64,000 bases of DNA from Tubulanus polymorphus. Lineage: Eukaryota > Nemertea > Palaeonemertea > Tubulaniformes > Tubulanidae. The stretch spans positions 3,956,485-4,020,484 of the forward strand of contig NC_134027.1 in assembly GCF_964204645.1 (NCBI RefSeq). The letters run 5' to 3'. A model generated the notes under the pieces. That model had not been told where the DNA came from. It ran no database searches and was given only the letters and a program-made list of their open reading frames with translations. Position 1 is the stretch's first letter. Every line of letters starts with the position of its first letter. Below are positions 50,658-62,466 of this stretch, piece after piece. The translations under genes and the position numbers were made by a program.

Positions 50658-53600
50658 TTAATGATTCAGAAAATCACGAACTAATGTCAGTCGCCTTTTC
50701 TCAGCGATATCCATCTGATTTTCTAAATCCTGAAAGAGATTCAAGACACAAACTTTATTCAAACATATTATATTAAGTATTTAAGTATTAGCAATGCATT
50801 CAACTCTCTATAGCCCGGTCTAAATTACCCTAGAAATTACAGATCATTTTTCTAAAGAGTTCGTACAGATCAGGGAATCCAAAATTCCCTGACATTTCCC
50901 TCATTATCATCAGTGGGTGCCATTTTCTGGGCCACTCATCACCAATGAGAACAAGAGACCAAAAATTCTAATTCCCTGATTTTCAAGAAAAGAGTCGGAA
51001 TCCCCCTATTCTCCCTGCAACAAAAAAATATATCCGGAATAACTAGATTTTCCCTGATCTGTAAGAAACCTGTTTTTAGACCTAGTTCTTCTAAAAAGAT
51101 GAATTTTATCATGGAGCAATAAAAGACACACTTACGCCACGGTCTGTTATCTCAGCTCTCTCTACTTTCCAAGATAGATTTTCAACCTCAGCCTCTAACT
51201 GCGCTTGTTGATATTCGAACTAAAAAACATATTGCACAATTATCAAGACCTTATAGGTTTTAAAGTACAATTACGCAAAATGAATCATCAACTATTAGGC
51301 CTATAGGGTGGTGACTTTCACTAGACAATTCCCTGACATGCACGTCGTTTTCCCTGACTTGAGCTACTAAGAATCTAATCAATTAACACAGTCAAATACA
51401 TCAAATATAGACGTTTGATATTACAACGAATCTCCCTGAAATTAAGCTTTTTTGCCAAATTTCTTGTCTTTTTTAAAGAAAAGAGAGTTTTCCCTGATTC
51501 GCAGGTAAGTCGCCGCCTGCTCGGCGAGCTGTTCAAAAGTTGGTTTAAGATAACCGGCGGATAAATACCATACCAACAATGAACTTTCAAATGTCACTAT
51601 GTCAACTATCCACTGGTTAACTCTAACCAACTTTTGAGCAACTGCAGCCCCTGTAAAACATATAATACTTACGAGTTGTTTTCTTGGACCTTTCTCCAAG
51701 TAGTATGCATATGGATAAGTGTATTGCAGCGTATAGCGGCACTGTAAAATCAACAACATACAGTCACATCTTCATTCACTACACGTGCGTAAGGAGTTTA
51801 TTCTCATGTTATTTTAGCTGATTTCCATTTAATTCAAACTGACGTACCTTACATAGTAGCTCTGCAGCATTCAGCAGATACTGCCAATCAATCCACGTTC
51901 CTTCATTATTCATGACCTTCTCTTCTATACGATCTGTGATTCGTTTCAAAGTTTGCTCTTCTAAGCGCAAACTTTTCGCGTGATTTTCCCACTAGAACCA
52001 AGTACAAAGTATTACTAACCCATTTACATCTCATGAGCCTTATAAGCTACTGTCACTTGAGTTATGCATGAAATAACTTACACGCTCGAAATAGAAGAGA
52101 TATTTTTTCAATGCTTCTCGTGCTTTTGCGTTGGCAGATTCGTTGACAATGTTCGGATTTTCTTTATATCGACTGCACTCGTAATACTCACTGCCATGAT
52201 TCTTCCAATCTCCCAAACACATCCAACAAAAATCATGCTTACATTTACAGCATTGCTACAACAATAGGTAGATATATTCAAATAAGTATATACCTGAAGA
52301 AGATAACATTATGTTTCATTTACTTCATACACGGCACTTACTTACCATATGATTACATCCACCATTCTTTTCTATACACACATGGCATTTCGGACACTAC
52401 AAAATTATAGTGATAACAATGTATTAATAATTGGTATCCAATGTGTCCTGAAAAAACAGTTGCATGAAAATGAACCTACATCCTTCGTGTGGGCACTGAT
52501 ATAGTTGGCGGTTTCTGAATCATCAGCACATTTTGTGAGCCACTTCTTAATAACGTCGCAAGCTGTTGGAGCATGATAATCAATACCGCATTTAAAACTA
52601 TAAAACAGAAGAACATGTGATGGCCTACAATTTTGCAATTGATTGTGGTAACAAAACACGCATAATGTCCCAATATAAATGGTATAAATAGCATGTAATT
52701 TCACTATTCAAGGCCAACCGGTGAATATATGCAGAAATCTACTTGAAAATCACTAAAATCATTAGAAGATATCAACTTCCTTATTGATTGTGTTATTACA
52801 AAAAATATAGATAGGCACCGATATGACAAATTGAAATCAATGAATCTAATACACAGTGTATATGGGAGAGAGATATGGGAGAGAGATGTTGAAGTGTAAC
52901 ACTTCAACATCTCTCTCCCATATCTGTAATTCCAAATACGATGTATAACTCACCAAAATGAAGTTTTACAGTTGCTACAATCGATGCGTTTTGCTTGGTC
53001 ACGCTTTGCACGGACGACGACGCAACAATTCGGACCTGGACAAAACCGCAACTCGGGATGTGTCTATCAACATAAGAAATAATCAGACCTTACAATCATA
53101 TACAGACAACTGACTATTTAAAGATGGAGAGAGCACTGTACTGTATTAAAGAAGAATGAAATGAAAATACGAATGCATACCTCAACATGATCTCGAAAAG
53201 CAAAATGTTGATATTTTTCTCTGTGAGCTGGTTTATTAAGTAATGTCAAGACAAAGTCCTCTGGTACCAATATATTACAATCTTCTCCCATGCACTCAAT
53301 ACCTGAATAAAATAACAAATATTTTACTGTTTCTTCAAGTCCTCGATTGAATAACCTAGAAAATGAAACAAGAATTGATGCACCTACCTGTAGAGATACC
53401 TTGACTGACTTGTATTTGGAAATGCATCTCCCAGCATTCTTTACAGAATATATGAGAACAAGTTAATCCGACTAGATTGTCTAGATTAGTTTTATTAAAA
53501 CAAACCGGACAGTACCCGCGTCCTGCTGAGACAGTCTGAAACTAAAATACCAGCACCAAAAATCACTCTAGACTAAATGTTGGCCAACAAAATAAACGAA

Positions 53601-54528
53601 GCAAAATGAACCAGCAAATTAACTCACTTTTGGCTTTACTTTCGGAAAAATTCTGGAATCGATCAATAATTTTTCCGGGTCTCTTCTGTGTCTGAAAAAT
53701 ATTGTACATATTCATGTATAAGTGAGCTTCAGAACCTGATTTTAATAGAGCGGTATGAAAAATCGTGATACCTTTGTTCAATATCTTCTTTAGCCCAATA
53801 ATGAGCGTGAAGTAACAACTTCGCAAGAGAAGGAGTTACCTAGAAATAGATTAAAAACATTCAAATTCATTAGAAACATTCCTTTAAGAAGTGGTAATGG
53901 TTGTTTTCAATTTCAATGGGTACTATGCCGCATTATTTAAGATGCTGTATACACTAAGATACACTAATATTATTATAATTAGGGTTGGGGTTTGTTTTAG
54001 GTTTTGTTCTGTACATAGTTAAAACATTCAGCCGAATGCAACAAGCCTCAGCGGTCTAACAGGAAGACGCTGTGCTAGCAATACGCTGGCTTGAGCTTGA
54101 AAATACTGACTTTTCTGCTCTTTTTTGTCTCACTCTAAATCGTCCACCTCAGTAAGCATAATAATGTTAAATTGGATAATGCAAAGTTCGCAAAATATCC
54201 CACTGTCCATATTCATTGCTTTTAGGCCTGTATCTAACTTAGCAAAAAAAATCTGTACGTAGACATTCTGAAGCTTTACTGATTGAAAGACTTCATCACT
54301 TACTTTGATAGATTCACAGAGAGCTTCTACATTCTCATTCAGAAGACGTTCAACATCTTCAATCTTGAGCAGTTCAAATTCGAAATATTCGGGATCATCT
54401 CGACCTGGGGAGCGATCGCCTTCGAAATCATCCAGCGATTCGTTATAATAATCATCAAAATTATGATCCTCTTCATCTGATGCTTCCATCAGCTCATCGT
54501 CTGATTGGCTGTTCATTTCCATAGCCAT
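50658..54528 (-). CDS. ARIH2: Ariadne-2 / TRIAD1 RBR E3 ubiquitin ligase (13 exons)
   Basis: RBR-type E3 that takes ubiquitin from an E2 onto its own cysteine before passing it to a substrate; in vertebrates it works with neddylated Cullin-5 ligases. Exons: 54304-54528, 53772-53839, 53628-53691, 53388-53535, 53181-53302, 52954-53063, 52480-52597, 52346-52396, 52082-52255, 51848-51991, 51673-51741, 51136-51219, 50658-50729. They sum to 483 codons (482 residues; human ARIH2 has about 493). Domains: acidic N terminus; UBA-like region; RING1 from C128; IBR; RING2 ([17 protein letters not shown]) with the catalytic cysteine at C299; Ariadne domain with [20 protein letters not shown] and [31 protein letters not shown] and the MNSQSDDE start point to ARIH2 rather than ARIH1. 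All zinc ligands and the active cysteine are present. Confidence 0.97.
52871..52925. repeat. Near-perfect 55-bp palindrome in ARIH2 intron
   Basis: Left arm 52871-52897 (AGATATGGGAGAGAGATGTT plus GAAGTGT) and right arm 52899-52925 are exact reverse complements around one base at 52898. A partial direct copy of TATGGGAGAGAGA precedes it at 52861. Confidence 0.95.
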
Positions 54529-55500
54529 AACCTTGAAAAGAATAGTTACTAATTAAGATTTTTTTTTAAACGACTTATGAAATCATGACAATCTTGAAAT
54601 CAAGTAACGGGTAATAATACCTCAATATTCATGTTTTATGCCTATATTTTGTGGTGTATGATTTAATTTCTTCAAAAAAAGTTGTGATACCAATGACGAA
54701 GAATGAGTCCAATGACGCATTCAAAAAACCTTTCCAAGATTTAGATTTAGGTTGATAGGCCTTTATAGTTTAGCTGGAATATTGACCTATAAATAGGACC
54801 TGTAAAACAGGTCAAATGTGATAAGATATTCCAAGTAGGCCACAAATAAGTGCGGTCTTATGAAAAAGGATAACAAGAAAACGGTAAAAAATAGTCAACC
54901 CTCCATACAAATACTGTGGGGAAATCTACACACGTGAGGACATGACCCCTCAGTCAGCGGACAGACCATTTAGATTCACAAACTATATTTAAGCCTATCC
55001 AAACATATCAAATCATACCACTTCTTAACTGCGTTTCTAAAATTAGCCTCTCGTGAACAGGTCACAAGTCTGATAAAGTTGACAAAATAAAATCTATGAT
55101 TGACGAAAAAACTGTCATAGGCCTAATAGGATTTCAACTTGAATCTTTTTTGGAAATGGCTCATACATTTGAGTTGAAAAAATCCTATTACAGTTTTCTC
55201 TTCAATTGTGGGTTTTATTTGTTAGCCTTTAGGTGTCCAAGCATTAAATGAGCCCACCTGGCTAAATGGGGGTATCATTTAACACCAGACAGCCAGTTTT
55301 AAAGCAAGTATCTGGACTAACCCCTTCATATTTTCTTGATATACCTTACTTGTATCGTTAGACCAATAAATCTGACGTCCTACAGGACTACTAAGTAGAT
55401 ATTTGAGCCCTAAAGATTAAGGAAGGAAAGTGTTATGTGAAATAACAAATAACTAATCAACTAACTGTCCGCCATCAAGATCAAGTAGGCGAGTTTGTAC
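54529..55500. other. Intergenic upstream of ARIH2; no gene recognised
   Basis: Presumed ARIH2 promoter and 5' UTR next to 54529, then AT-rich sequence with no coding exon visible. Confidence 0.45.
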
Positions 55501-55840
55501 CGTCTGGGAATTCTGCATTCTCTCTCTGAACCCAAGTTATCAGTATCATCACCCAGCGAGTTAGTTAGTTACCTAATTGTTGGTGGTAAGCTTTTTATAA
55601 TCGGATGGGCTTATACCAATGTGTGTGGTTTGTGAAAATATCCGATCGGATCGTGGAACTAAACCACAGTCAGGTTACTGACTACCAGCGAGTCATCAGA
55701 TGACATTATTATTGTCCAAAAATACAAGTTACAAGAGAGAGAGAAGGTTCATGATGCATCAAAGAATCTTTTAGAGCAGATCAGAGATCAGAGGCCAGCA
55801 CAGCCGGTGAGACGGAGTCGAAGAAGCAGGGAAGAATGAA
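55488..55840 (+). pseudogene. Coding-like frame split by MITE copy 4
   Basis: From about 55490, a plus-strand frame reads LHSLSEPKLSVSSPS up to the insertion. After removing the element and one copy of its duplication it continues SSDDIIIVQKYKLQEREKVH and ends about 30 residues later in an Arg-rich tail (VRRSRRSREE) at a stop near 55838. The MITE brings an in-frame TGA. It may be the terminal exon of a gene now disrupted, or a fragment that was already dead. Family not recognised. Confidence 0.45.
55562..55684 (+). mobile_element. MITE copy 4, inside a coding-like frame
   Basis: Starts TAGTTAGTTACCTAATTG and ends AGGTTACTGACTA (123 bp). Flanked by an exact 9-bp duplication, CCAGCGAGT, at 55553-55561 and 55685-55693. 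Confidence 0.88.
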
Positions 55841-56893
55841 GAAAAGAAAGATCAAGATGGGGAGCCAAAATTCCATGGAACTTCCTCACACAACTCACCG
55901 TGTTTGCACTATTTCAGTCAGTGAATTAATTGTTCGATTCAGCCAGCTATCTTCTAAAGATTACGTATTTATACTATTCATCCATAAATCCTTCTTAAAT
56001 CACAATGACGCATAAAAATACAATATTTTCAGTGATGTTTCCTTTCTTTGCATTACAGGAAGAGAATGATCATTTATCAATGGATGCCACACTGAATCGA
56101 CCAGATAGTTTTTTATGCGTATATAAAGAGTAGATAAAAATTCTTCTCATTAATCAAGTAGAAATATTCTAAATCTAATCAAATATTTGATAACAGACAC
56201 ATCATCGATGCGCAAATCATTCATTTGAATATAATATATTACGTCGTTTCTGAAATATCATTCCAGCATTTTATCAATGACGTCACATATCAACTTGCCA
56301 GTGTACGTTGCAAACATTCGCTTGCCACAGTATAACATAAAAAAGCAATATAATACAATCTCACTTTATTTCACAAAAGGCCGACTCTCCGGCCGAAAGC
56401 AGCGTTTAATAGGTGGGGTTGATTATTACAGCTAGTGAGGGATAAGATAACGGACACCTGAACCAGGAACGTGCTTAGTGCGGGGGAGGGAAGCCATGGA
56501 TCATGGCCTTTCAATTGGCAGCCACCCGGTCATCGTGGCTGAAAGCGATCGTCTCCTAGACCGAAATATTTTCCTTCAAATTTTCTGGCTTTAGTTAATT
56601 TCTAATAATACGTAGTCAGCAGCTCAGTTTTACAGTTTTGGATCCAGTTCTACAGTTTTGACTGTTCCACAGTTGTATTTAAACTTCTTAATAACTGAAA
56701 CTGGTTGAACAAATACAGTCAAATTATCAGTAAAATCAAATAGACTTTTTATTTACTGCAAATTTACAAGAGCCGTAACGGGACTATGGGAACACTTTTC
56801 AACCATAACTAAACTGGAACCAAATAGAACAAAAAATCGCTCCTGTCAATTAGAAAATCCTTGTCCAATACAACGCTCAGTTTAAAAGGTCCA

Positions 56894-57114
56894 GTTGTAT
56901 CAGTCGTCTTGATAACGATGTTAAATTGGCCACATAACTAAGTTGGTCTTTGGTGTTTTGACTGTGCAACTGGCCCATGGGCATCGGCGCTTTCCTATGT
57001 GGAGGCACTCCTAAGAAATAGATCGCGAACCATTGCAGTTGCACAGTCAAAACACCAAAGACCAACTTAGTTATGTGGCCAATTTAACATCGTTATCAAG
57101 ACGACTGATACAAC
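56894..57114. repeat. Perfect 79-bp inverted repeat with 63-bp spacer
   Basis: Arms 56894-56972 and 57036-57114 are exact reverse complements, beginning GTTGTATCAGTCGTCTTGAT on the left. The spacer contains GCACTCCTAAGAAATAGATC. Identical arms suggest recent origin. Neither arm shows coding features. Confidence 0.95.
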
Positions 57115-57159
57115 ATCATGGATATACTATATATCATGGTTTTTTTGTTGGGAAAGTCT

Positions 57160-57860
57160 CAAACATTATGATGGTCCGTTACATGTTTTCTTGCAGCAAA
57201 TCATTAGACACGCAATACCAGAGGAAGGTTCAGTCATTGAACTGACTATAAATCAAAGTCTCGACATTGAAAATTATTCATATTTTGTATTTTCTTGTAG
57301 CAAACATTGAGAGATCATACACAGAAATGAGTGTCACCAGAGATAAGATAACACCAGGCATCAGTTAGATGAATGTCACCACTGAGATCAGTAGTACTGA
57401 GTTAACTGCCTTAGTCAGCAACAAAGTAGAGTCACAAAGTGAACAGTTGCAAAGGAATGTCGAGTCATTAGTCTGAACTGACTTAAAATCAGGTATAGTA
57501 TTGAAATTACATGAATTACAATTTTCAAATTTCACATTATTCAAAAATTATTCATATTTTGAGTTTTCTTGTTGTAAGTAGGAAATATGGAGATGTTATG
57601 TTACTACAAGATGGAAAAATACCTTCAGGGATTCACAAGAATATTCTTCCAAAGTTGAAAGCATGAAAGAATGGATGAGTCATGAATCTGAACAGACTAT
57701 AAATCAGGTATATTGTAATAGAAAAAACCACTTGTAATGTTTTATTGATTTTTGAAAATATCCTTTAATGTTTGTATGTTCTGTCTTGTAGGTGAAAATG
57801 TGTGAAACATCTAATTTAAGTCGATGTTTACTTTGATAATCAGGTGGCACATGTTGATCG
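57160..57860 (+). repeat. Duplicated intron-exon-like units with coiled-coil character
   Basis: Units near 57161, 57279, 57547 and 57770 each start with a TTTTCTTGT-type tract and acceptor-like AG, followed by a short segment ending in variants of ACTGACTATAAATCAG with a GT next to it. One unit reads EYSSKVESMKEWMSHESEQT; others carry stops. TTATTCATATTTTG recurs at 57279 and 57547, 268 bp apart. This looks like tandem exon duplication in a decayed gene, not a working gene. Confidence 0.4.
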
Positions 57861-57869
57861 TTTGAGAAA

Positions 57870-58315
57870 ACTCTAATGCGTTGCTGGATATTGGAGAACT
57901 CTAATGCGTTGCTGGAACTTGGAGAACTCTAATGCGTTGCTGGAACTTGGAGAACTCTAATGCGTTGCTGTAATTTGGAGAACTCTAATGCGTTGCTGGA
58001 ACTTGGAGAACTCTTACGCGTTGCTGGAACTTGGAGAACTCTTATGCGTTACTGGAACTTGGAGAACTCTAGTGCGTTACTGGAAATTGAAGAGCTCTAA
58101 TGCGTTGCTGGAACTTGGAGAACTCTAATGCGTTGCTGGAACTTGGAGAACTCTTACGCGTTGCTGGAACTTGGAGAACTCTAATGCGTTGCTGGAATTT
58201 GGAGAACTCTAATGCGTTGCTGGAACTTGAAGAACTCTAATGCGTTACTGGAACTTGGAGAACTCTAATGCGTTGCTGGAACTTGGAGAACTCTTGTGCA
58301 TGTTAAGACTTGGAG
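57870..58315 (+). repeat. 28-bp minisatellite, about 16 copies
   Basis: Unit GGAGAACTCTAATGCGTTGC followed by TGGAACTT, with point variants (CTTACGCG, CTTATGCG, CTAGTGCG). Because 28 is not a multiple of three and the unit carries TAA, no continuous frame crosses it. It ends with a diverged copy near 58290-58320. Confidence 0.95.
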
Positions 58316-59370
58316 AATTCTTATGTGTGTGCAACTGACCCTGTGTATGAACATGTGTGTTCAATTTGAGATTTATTTGATTTATTTATTTTGATTTAAA
58401 TAAAACAAGTTAGAATATCTTTGATCGTTTCTAAAGAATTGTTGATGTTGTTTTGATGTGGAACTGAAATGCAGCAGTCAGTTCTGTAGTGTGTTTGGAT
58501 ATTGACACGACATGATGACTGACCTTGATTTCTTCGTGTTGACTCCTTCCTGTCCGTGTTTGTTAATTACACTGCGTCTTAACTCGTTTGTTTTTTTAAA
58601 CACATATTTATTTCTATGAAATAACATGAGGATTTGTAGAGGAGCTGTATTCTGAACTTGGTGTAGAATAGTAAAACGAGGTGGATAGTACTTAACCAGT
58701 TTTATCTTGTCTTATTTGTTACATTGATGAATATACTGATTTTATGGTGCTTAATTGGTTTATAGGGCTTGTGATTGGTGTTTGATAATTGGTTGACGTC
58801 TTTGTTTACTTATAAATACATATTGATCTATTGAACTATTAATCACGACAACTAAAACCTATTCGTGGTTTAGTTGTTCATTGCAAAGTGTTTGTGTTGT
58901 TTTTCTGTCATCTACAGTTGACTCTGCTCTCGCCCTCAGGCTCGAATCACACTGATTATGGACATATAAACTAAAACTAAATCTAGTTTATACATCCATG
59001 CAATAATCAAGTATAATATCACAACGACTCGGACACTTTCAACTCAATCTTTTGAAATTCTATTGTCTACAGTCAATCACCTGTACTCACTTGTTTTAAT
59101 TGATTTTAGTTCGGAAAACTCGGGCTGCTCATTTACATTTAAACTTGATAGTCCAGATTATATTTTCCAGTTTATGTTAACACATCAAGTGTAATGATAT
59201 ATACTTAATGTAGCCTATCTTACTGGTCTCAGTAAAGGCGAGCCGGTTTACTGTAGTGTCTGTCACCTTACCCCAGACCTGCTGGAAGGATTACAATGTA
59301 ATTAGAAAATGAAGATTACAGAGAGCAGATTGATACAGCTGTTAGTACTGTGTGCATTTAACATTTTTGT
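58316..59370. other. No gene recognised
   Basis: AT-rich sequence between the minisatellite and the transposon remnant, without coding-like frames or clear repeats. Confidence 0.4.
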
Positions 59371-60439
59371 GTGTCCCATTAATTGCAATACATAAAGAAC
59401 TGCCTGTCTTTCAAACCCCTTGAGATATATCAGCCAAATCTCCAGGAGAGATGGACTACAATAATACTTTTAAAATCAAATTAGTTTACAAAATATGCTA
59501 GATGGGCGAACCTTTCAATTCTATTACATGATTCAGTCTATTGTAGACATTTCTCTGTACGTTGACAATCACCTGTGTTATTGCAGATGTTTCTCTTTAA
59601 ATCATTAATAGTTTCTGGTTTGTTTTGGTACAATGTGTCCTTCGGCTAGCCCCACAAGTAAAAGTCCAGTGGATTCATGTCAGGCGAGTGTGGGGCCCAG
59701 TCGTTAACAGTTTGGAGCGCTGAGATTCACCGAAATGCCTATGCAGAACATCAATTGTTTTGCGTGCTGAAAGACATTGCGCACATCCTGTTGGAACCAC
59801 ACTGGATTGAGACTTCCTCTAGACATCTACAATGTTTTGTAATGGAGTAATGAATCGTCATCTTATGATAGCCGGCTCCATTCATAGTCAGCATTTCCTT
59901 TTTGGCAAAAAAGTAAGGCCCGATTATAGGCCCTCTGATATTGACCTACTGCATGGCAAATCTTCACCCAGCACTGGCAGTGGTTGTCTCCACCAGTGAT
60001 CTCCGTCGCTCTACGATCCTAGTGTAACCAACAACTGTGGTACATCAGACACTAAGATTCTTGGTGAAGGCAAATCGAAAGATCACACACACACTTCTTG
60101 ATGCCATTAAGTGGCTTCTCTGCAATCAAAGGGATTCTTGACCCCAGAATCTATGGTTCAGACTGACAGAAAGATTTGGTTTCCTAAAACCAGCATACCA
60201 TCTAGGCTTTTTGATTCAGATACAGTCATGATTTAAAAGTGATCTATTCTAAATCAGAATTACACAAAATCACTACAACATTGTAATCAGTTGCTAGGAA
60301 ATCACCAAGCATATTACCATAGCAACCACGATAATAATCAAAAAGTACCGTTACATCCTATCATTTGGTGGAAAATCGAAACATTTCATTAAGAAATGTG
60401 GGGGATACAGGCTTTTTTGTATAGTAATTAATGGGACAC
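59371..60439 (-). mobile_element. Degenerate IS630/Tc1/mariner-type DNA transposon
   Basis: Ends are inverted: GTGTCCCATTAATTGCAATAC at 59371 and, on the other strand from 60439, GTGTCCCATTAATTACTATAC. The minus strand encodes fragments of a DDE/D transposase in broken frames: GPIIGPYFFAKKEML then TMNGAGY (about 59870-59950), WFQQD (about 59800) and WAPHSPDMNPLDFYLWG (about 59650-59700). Frameshifts and stops separate the blocks. Length about 1.07 kb, shorter than a typical active copy. A TA target duplication is not obvious. Confidence 0.85.
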
Positions 60440-60539
60440 CATGAGAACGCATTGCGTTAGAAATAAAATGATATGGAGGAACATGATATGCTGTAGGAAA
60501 GGTGGACTATAAACAAAAGAGAGGTCACTACACTATACA

Positions 60540-60665
60540 GGGGTGTCCCGGGTTCGAACCCAATAATAATTACTGACACTGATTCAGAGTGGTCCTGATG
60601 CTGAATATAGGATGTATAGAGGTGTCCCGGATTCGAACTCAGTAATTACTGACACTAATTCAGAT
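60540..60665 (+). repeat. Tandem pair of B-box-containing sequences
   Basis: GGTGTCCCGGGTTCGAACCCAA near 60541 and GGTGTCCCGGATTCGAACTCAG near 60622, each followed by (AATA)ATTACTGACACT and ATTCAGA, about 81-84 bp apart. Resembles two copies of a SINE-like head; neither folds into a tRNA by eye. Confidence 0.5.
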
Positions 60666-61232
60666 TCAGCATTTTCCAATTCAACGAAGAATCGTTTCCC
60701 AAACATTGAGAGGCCGTGCATCAACTTGTGTATCGTAATCTAAATCCAGCGAGCATATTTTTCGCACTGTTATTTTTCACGATCAACCTCAAGTTAGGCA
60801 AAAAAGGTTTTTTGTATTGTCATTTCGGTTAAAAGAGAATCACTGCGATCGACCTACAAATTGAATCAATTTTAGGTGCTACGGCAATTTTCAATGATAT
60901 CCAGTAGGTCAGGACACAGATCTCCACAATTTGAATACCATCTGATGATTACTCCAGGTAATCATCTACTAATGATTACGTTTTGCTAATAGTCTAATTT
61001 TCGGCGATTTTCCGACCGAGATAAAACTCCGGCGACAGTGAATTGTAAATCAGGATTGACTCTCGGAGACTTATCAATACAATACAACTGGTAAGACTAT
61101 CCCGCTATCCGATCAATCAGCCCTAACTTAGGCATGCATCTCTAACTCAAATGCTATATTATACAGAAAAGATACAAAATGTATTGTTCTCATTCAAAAT
61201 CATTACATAGAAAAGGCTAGTTAAAAAGACTT

Positions 61233-61429
61233 TCAAAAATCTCTATTGCTAAATCTGACGTGTGCACGGGCTACAACTGTGACGCCCTCCATAAATGGTC
61301 TAACGGCCGGTTTCGTTGTGGCTTTACTTCTACGTTTGTTATGTGGCCGCTCCACCGGTACATTTTCGACTCCAGATGCTTGTGAGGATTCAATAGGTTC
61401 GTCTTCGTTACGCAATGATGTCCACTTCC
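61233..61429 (-). CDS. Orphan terminal coding exon, product unknown
   Basis: A TTTTAG acceptor at 61430 opens a frame KWTSLRNEDEPIESSQ that continues through a basic stretch (PHNKRRSKATTKP) to GVTVVARAHVRFSNRDF and a stop at 61233. Composition and the acceptor suggest a genuine last exon of about 65 residues, but no partner exon was found between 61430 and 62460. Not recognised. Confidence 0.35.
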
Positions 61430-61743
61430 CTAAAATATCAAGGTACTATTTCAAGCCTGAAATTGATTATTTTATTCGGTCAGTCCTTGATTCAAATTCT
61501 ACTATTGCTGCTTACTTTTTATTGTTCGTATAAGTGCTGAAACAGGATTCTTAATCCTAGGAAAACAACCACCCTCTCTCAAACTATATCCGTCCATTGG
61601 CCTTGAAATTTAAGAGGATAATAATGATAATTTTATTTCCACAATAAATTACAACATGTCATAAAGAGATATACGAGAATATACAAATATGGATGTAATA
61701 CCATATGCTCATTACTCATTCGTAGATAGAAGCAACAAGAACT

Positions 61744-61903
61744 CAGTCAACACCCGATATACCGCCCACATCGGTGCAGAACGATTTCGGCGGTATAGAG
61801 AGTATGGCGGTATATCGGGGATGTTTTACTATGTATTTGTATGGAGAGGTATTTTGAGAAAACCTGGCGGTAAATGGGAGGGCGGTATATCGGGGGTTGA
61901 CTG
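61744..61903. mobile_element. 160-bp MITE with 24-bp TIRs
   Basis: Starts CAGTCAACACCCGATATACC and ends GGTATATCGGGGGTTGACTG, with GGCGGTATATCGGGG repeated internally near 61805. No transposase. Target duplication not clear. Confidence 0.75.
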
Positions 61904-62466
61904 TAGTGCCAAAATACACATTTTACCATATTTCTACGTTTTCGTTGACATCTTTGTCCATGATGGTGATGCTGATATCAGTTGTCACGGTGATCTTGCG
62001 TTACCAAGGATTTTGACACTCAATTGTCTCATTAATCATAGAATCATTGATTTGTTCTCAATATTCATATTTATCAATTATCCAGTATTTGAACGAAATC
62101 ATTGAAATAAAAGAAGGTTTTGTATCCACTCGGATTACATAAATGCTATTAATATATGAGGGTTTATTACACCACCGACAGCATGATGGGCACAGGCGTG
62201 TTTGCAAATGACGACGTTACGGACACTGGACAAAACAAAAGCAATTGATTTCATACGTCATCTATGACTACGGCGCAATACAATATATAGTATACATGTA
62301 CGTGGTGACAGTTCTAGTATCTTACTCGTAATCCAGCGTTCGTTATATCAGTTTGTACCGTTACTTTCAAGGTTGTCTAATAGCGCTACAAACCTACGCG
62401 TGAACTTTTCACTTTCGATTATAGTCAGATAGAAAGACCGACCGGCTCGTTTTGTTTATATTCGCT

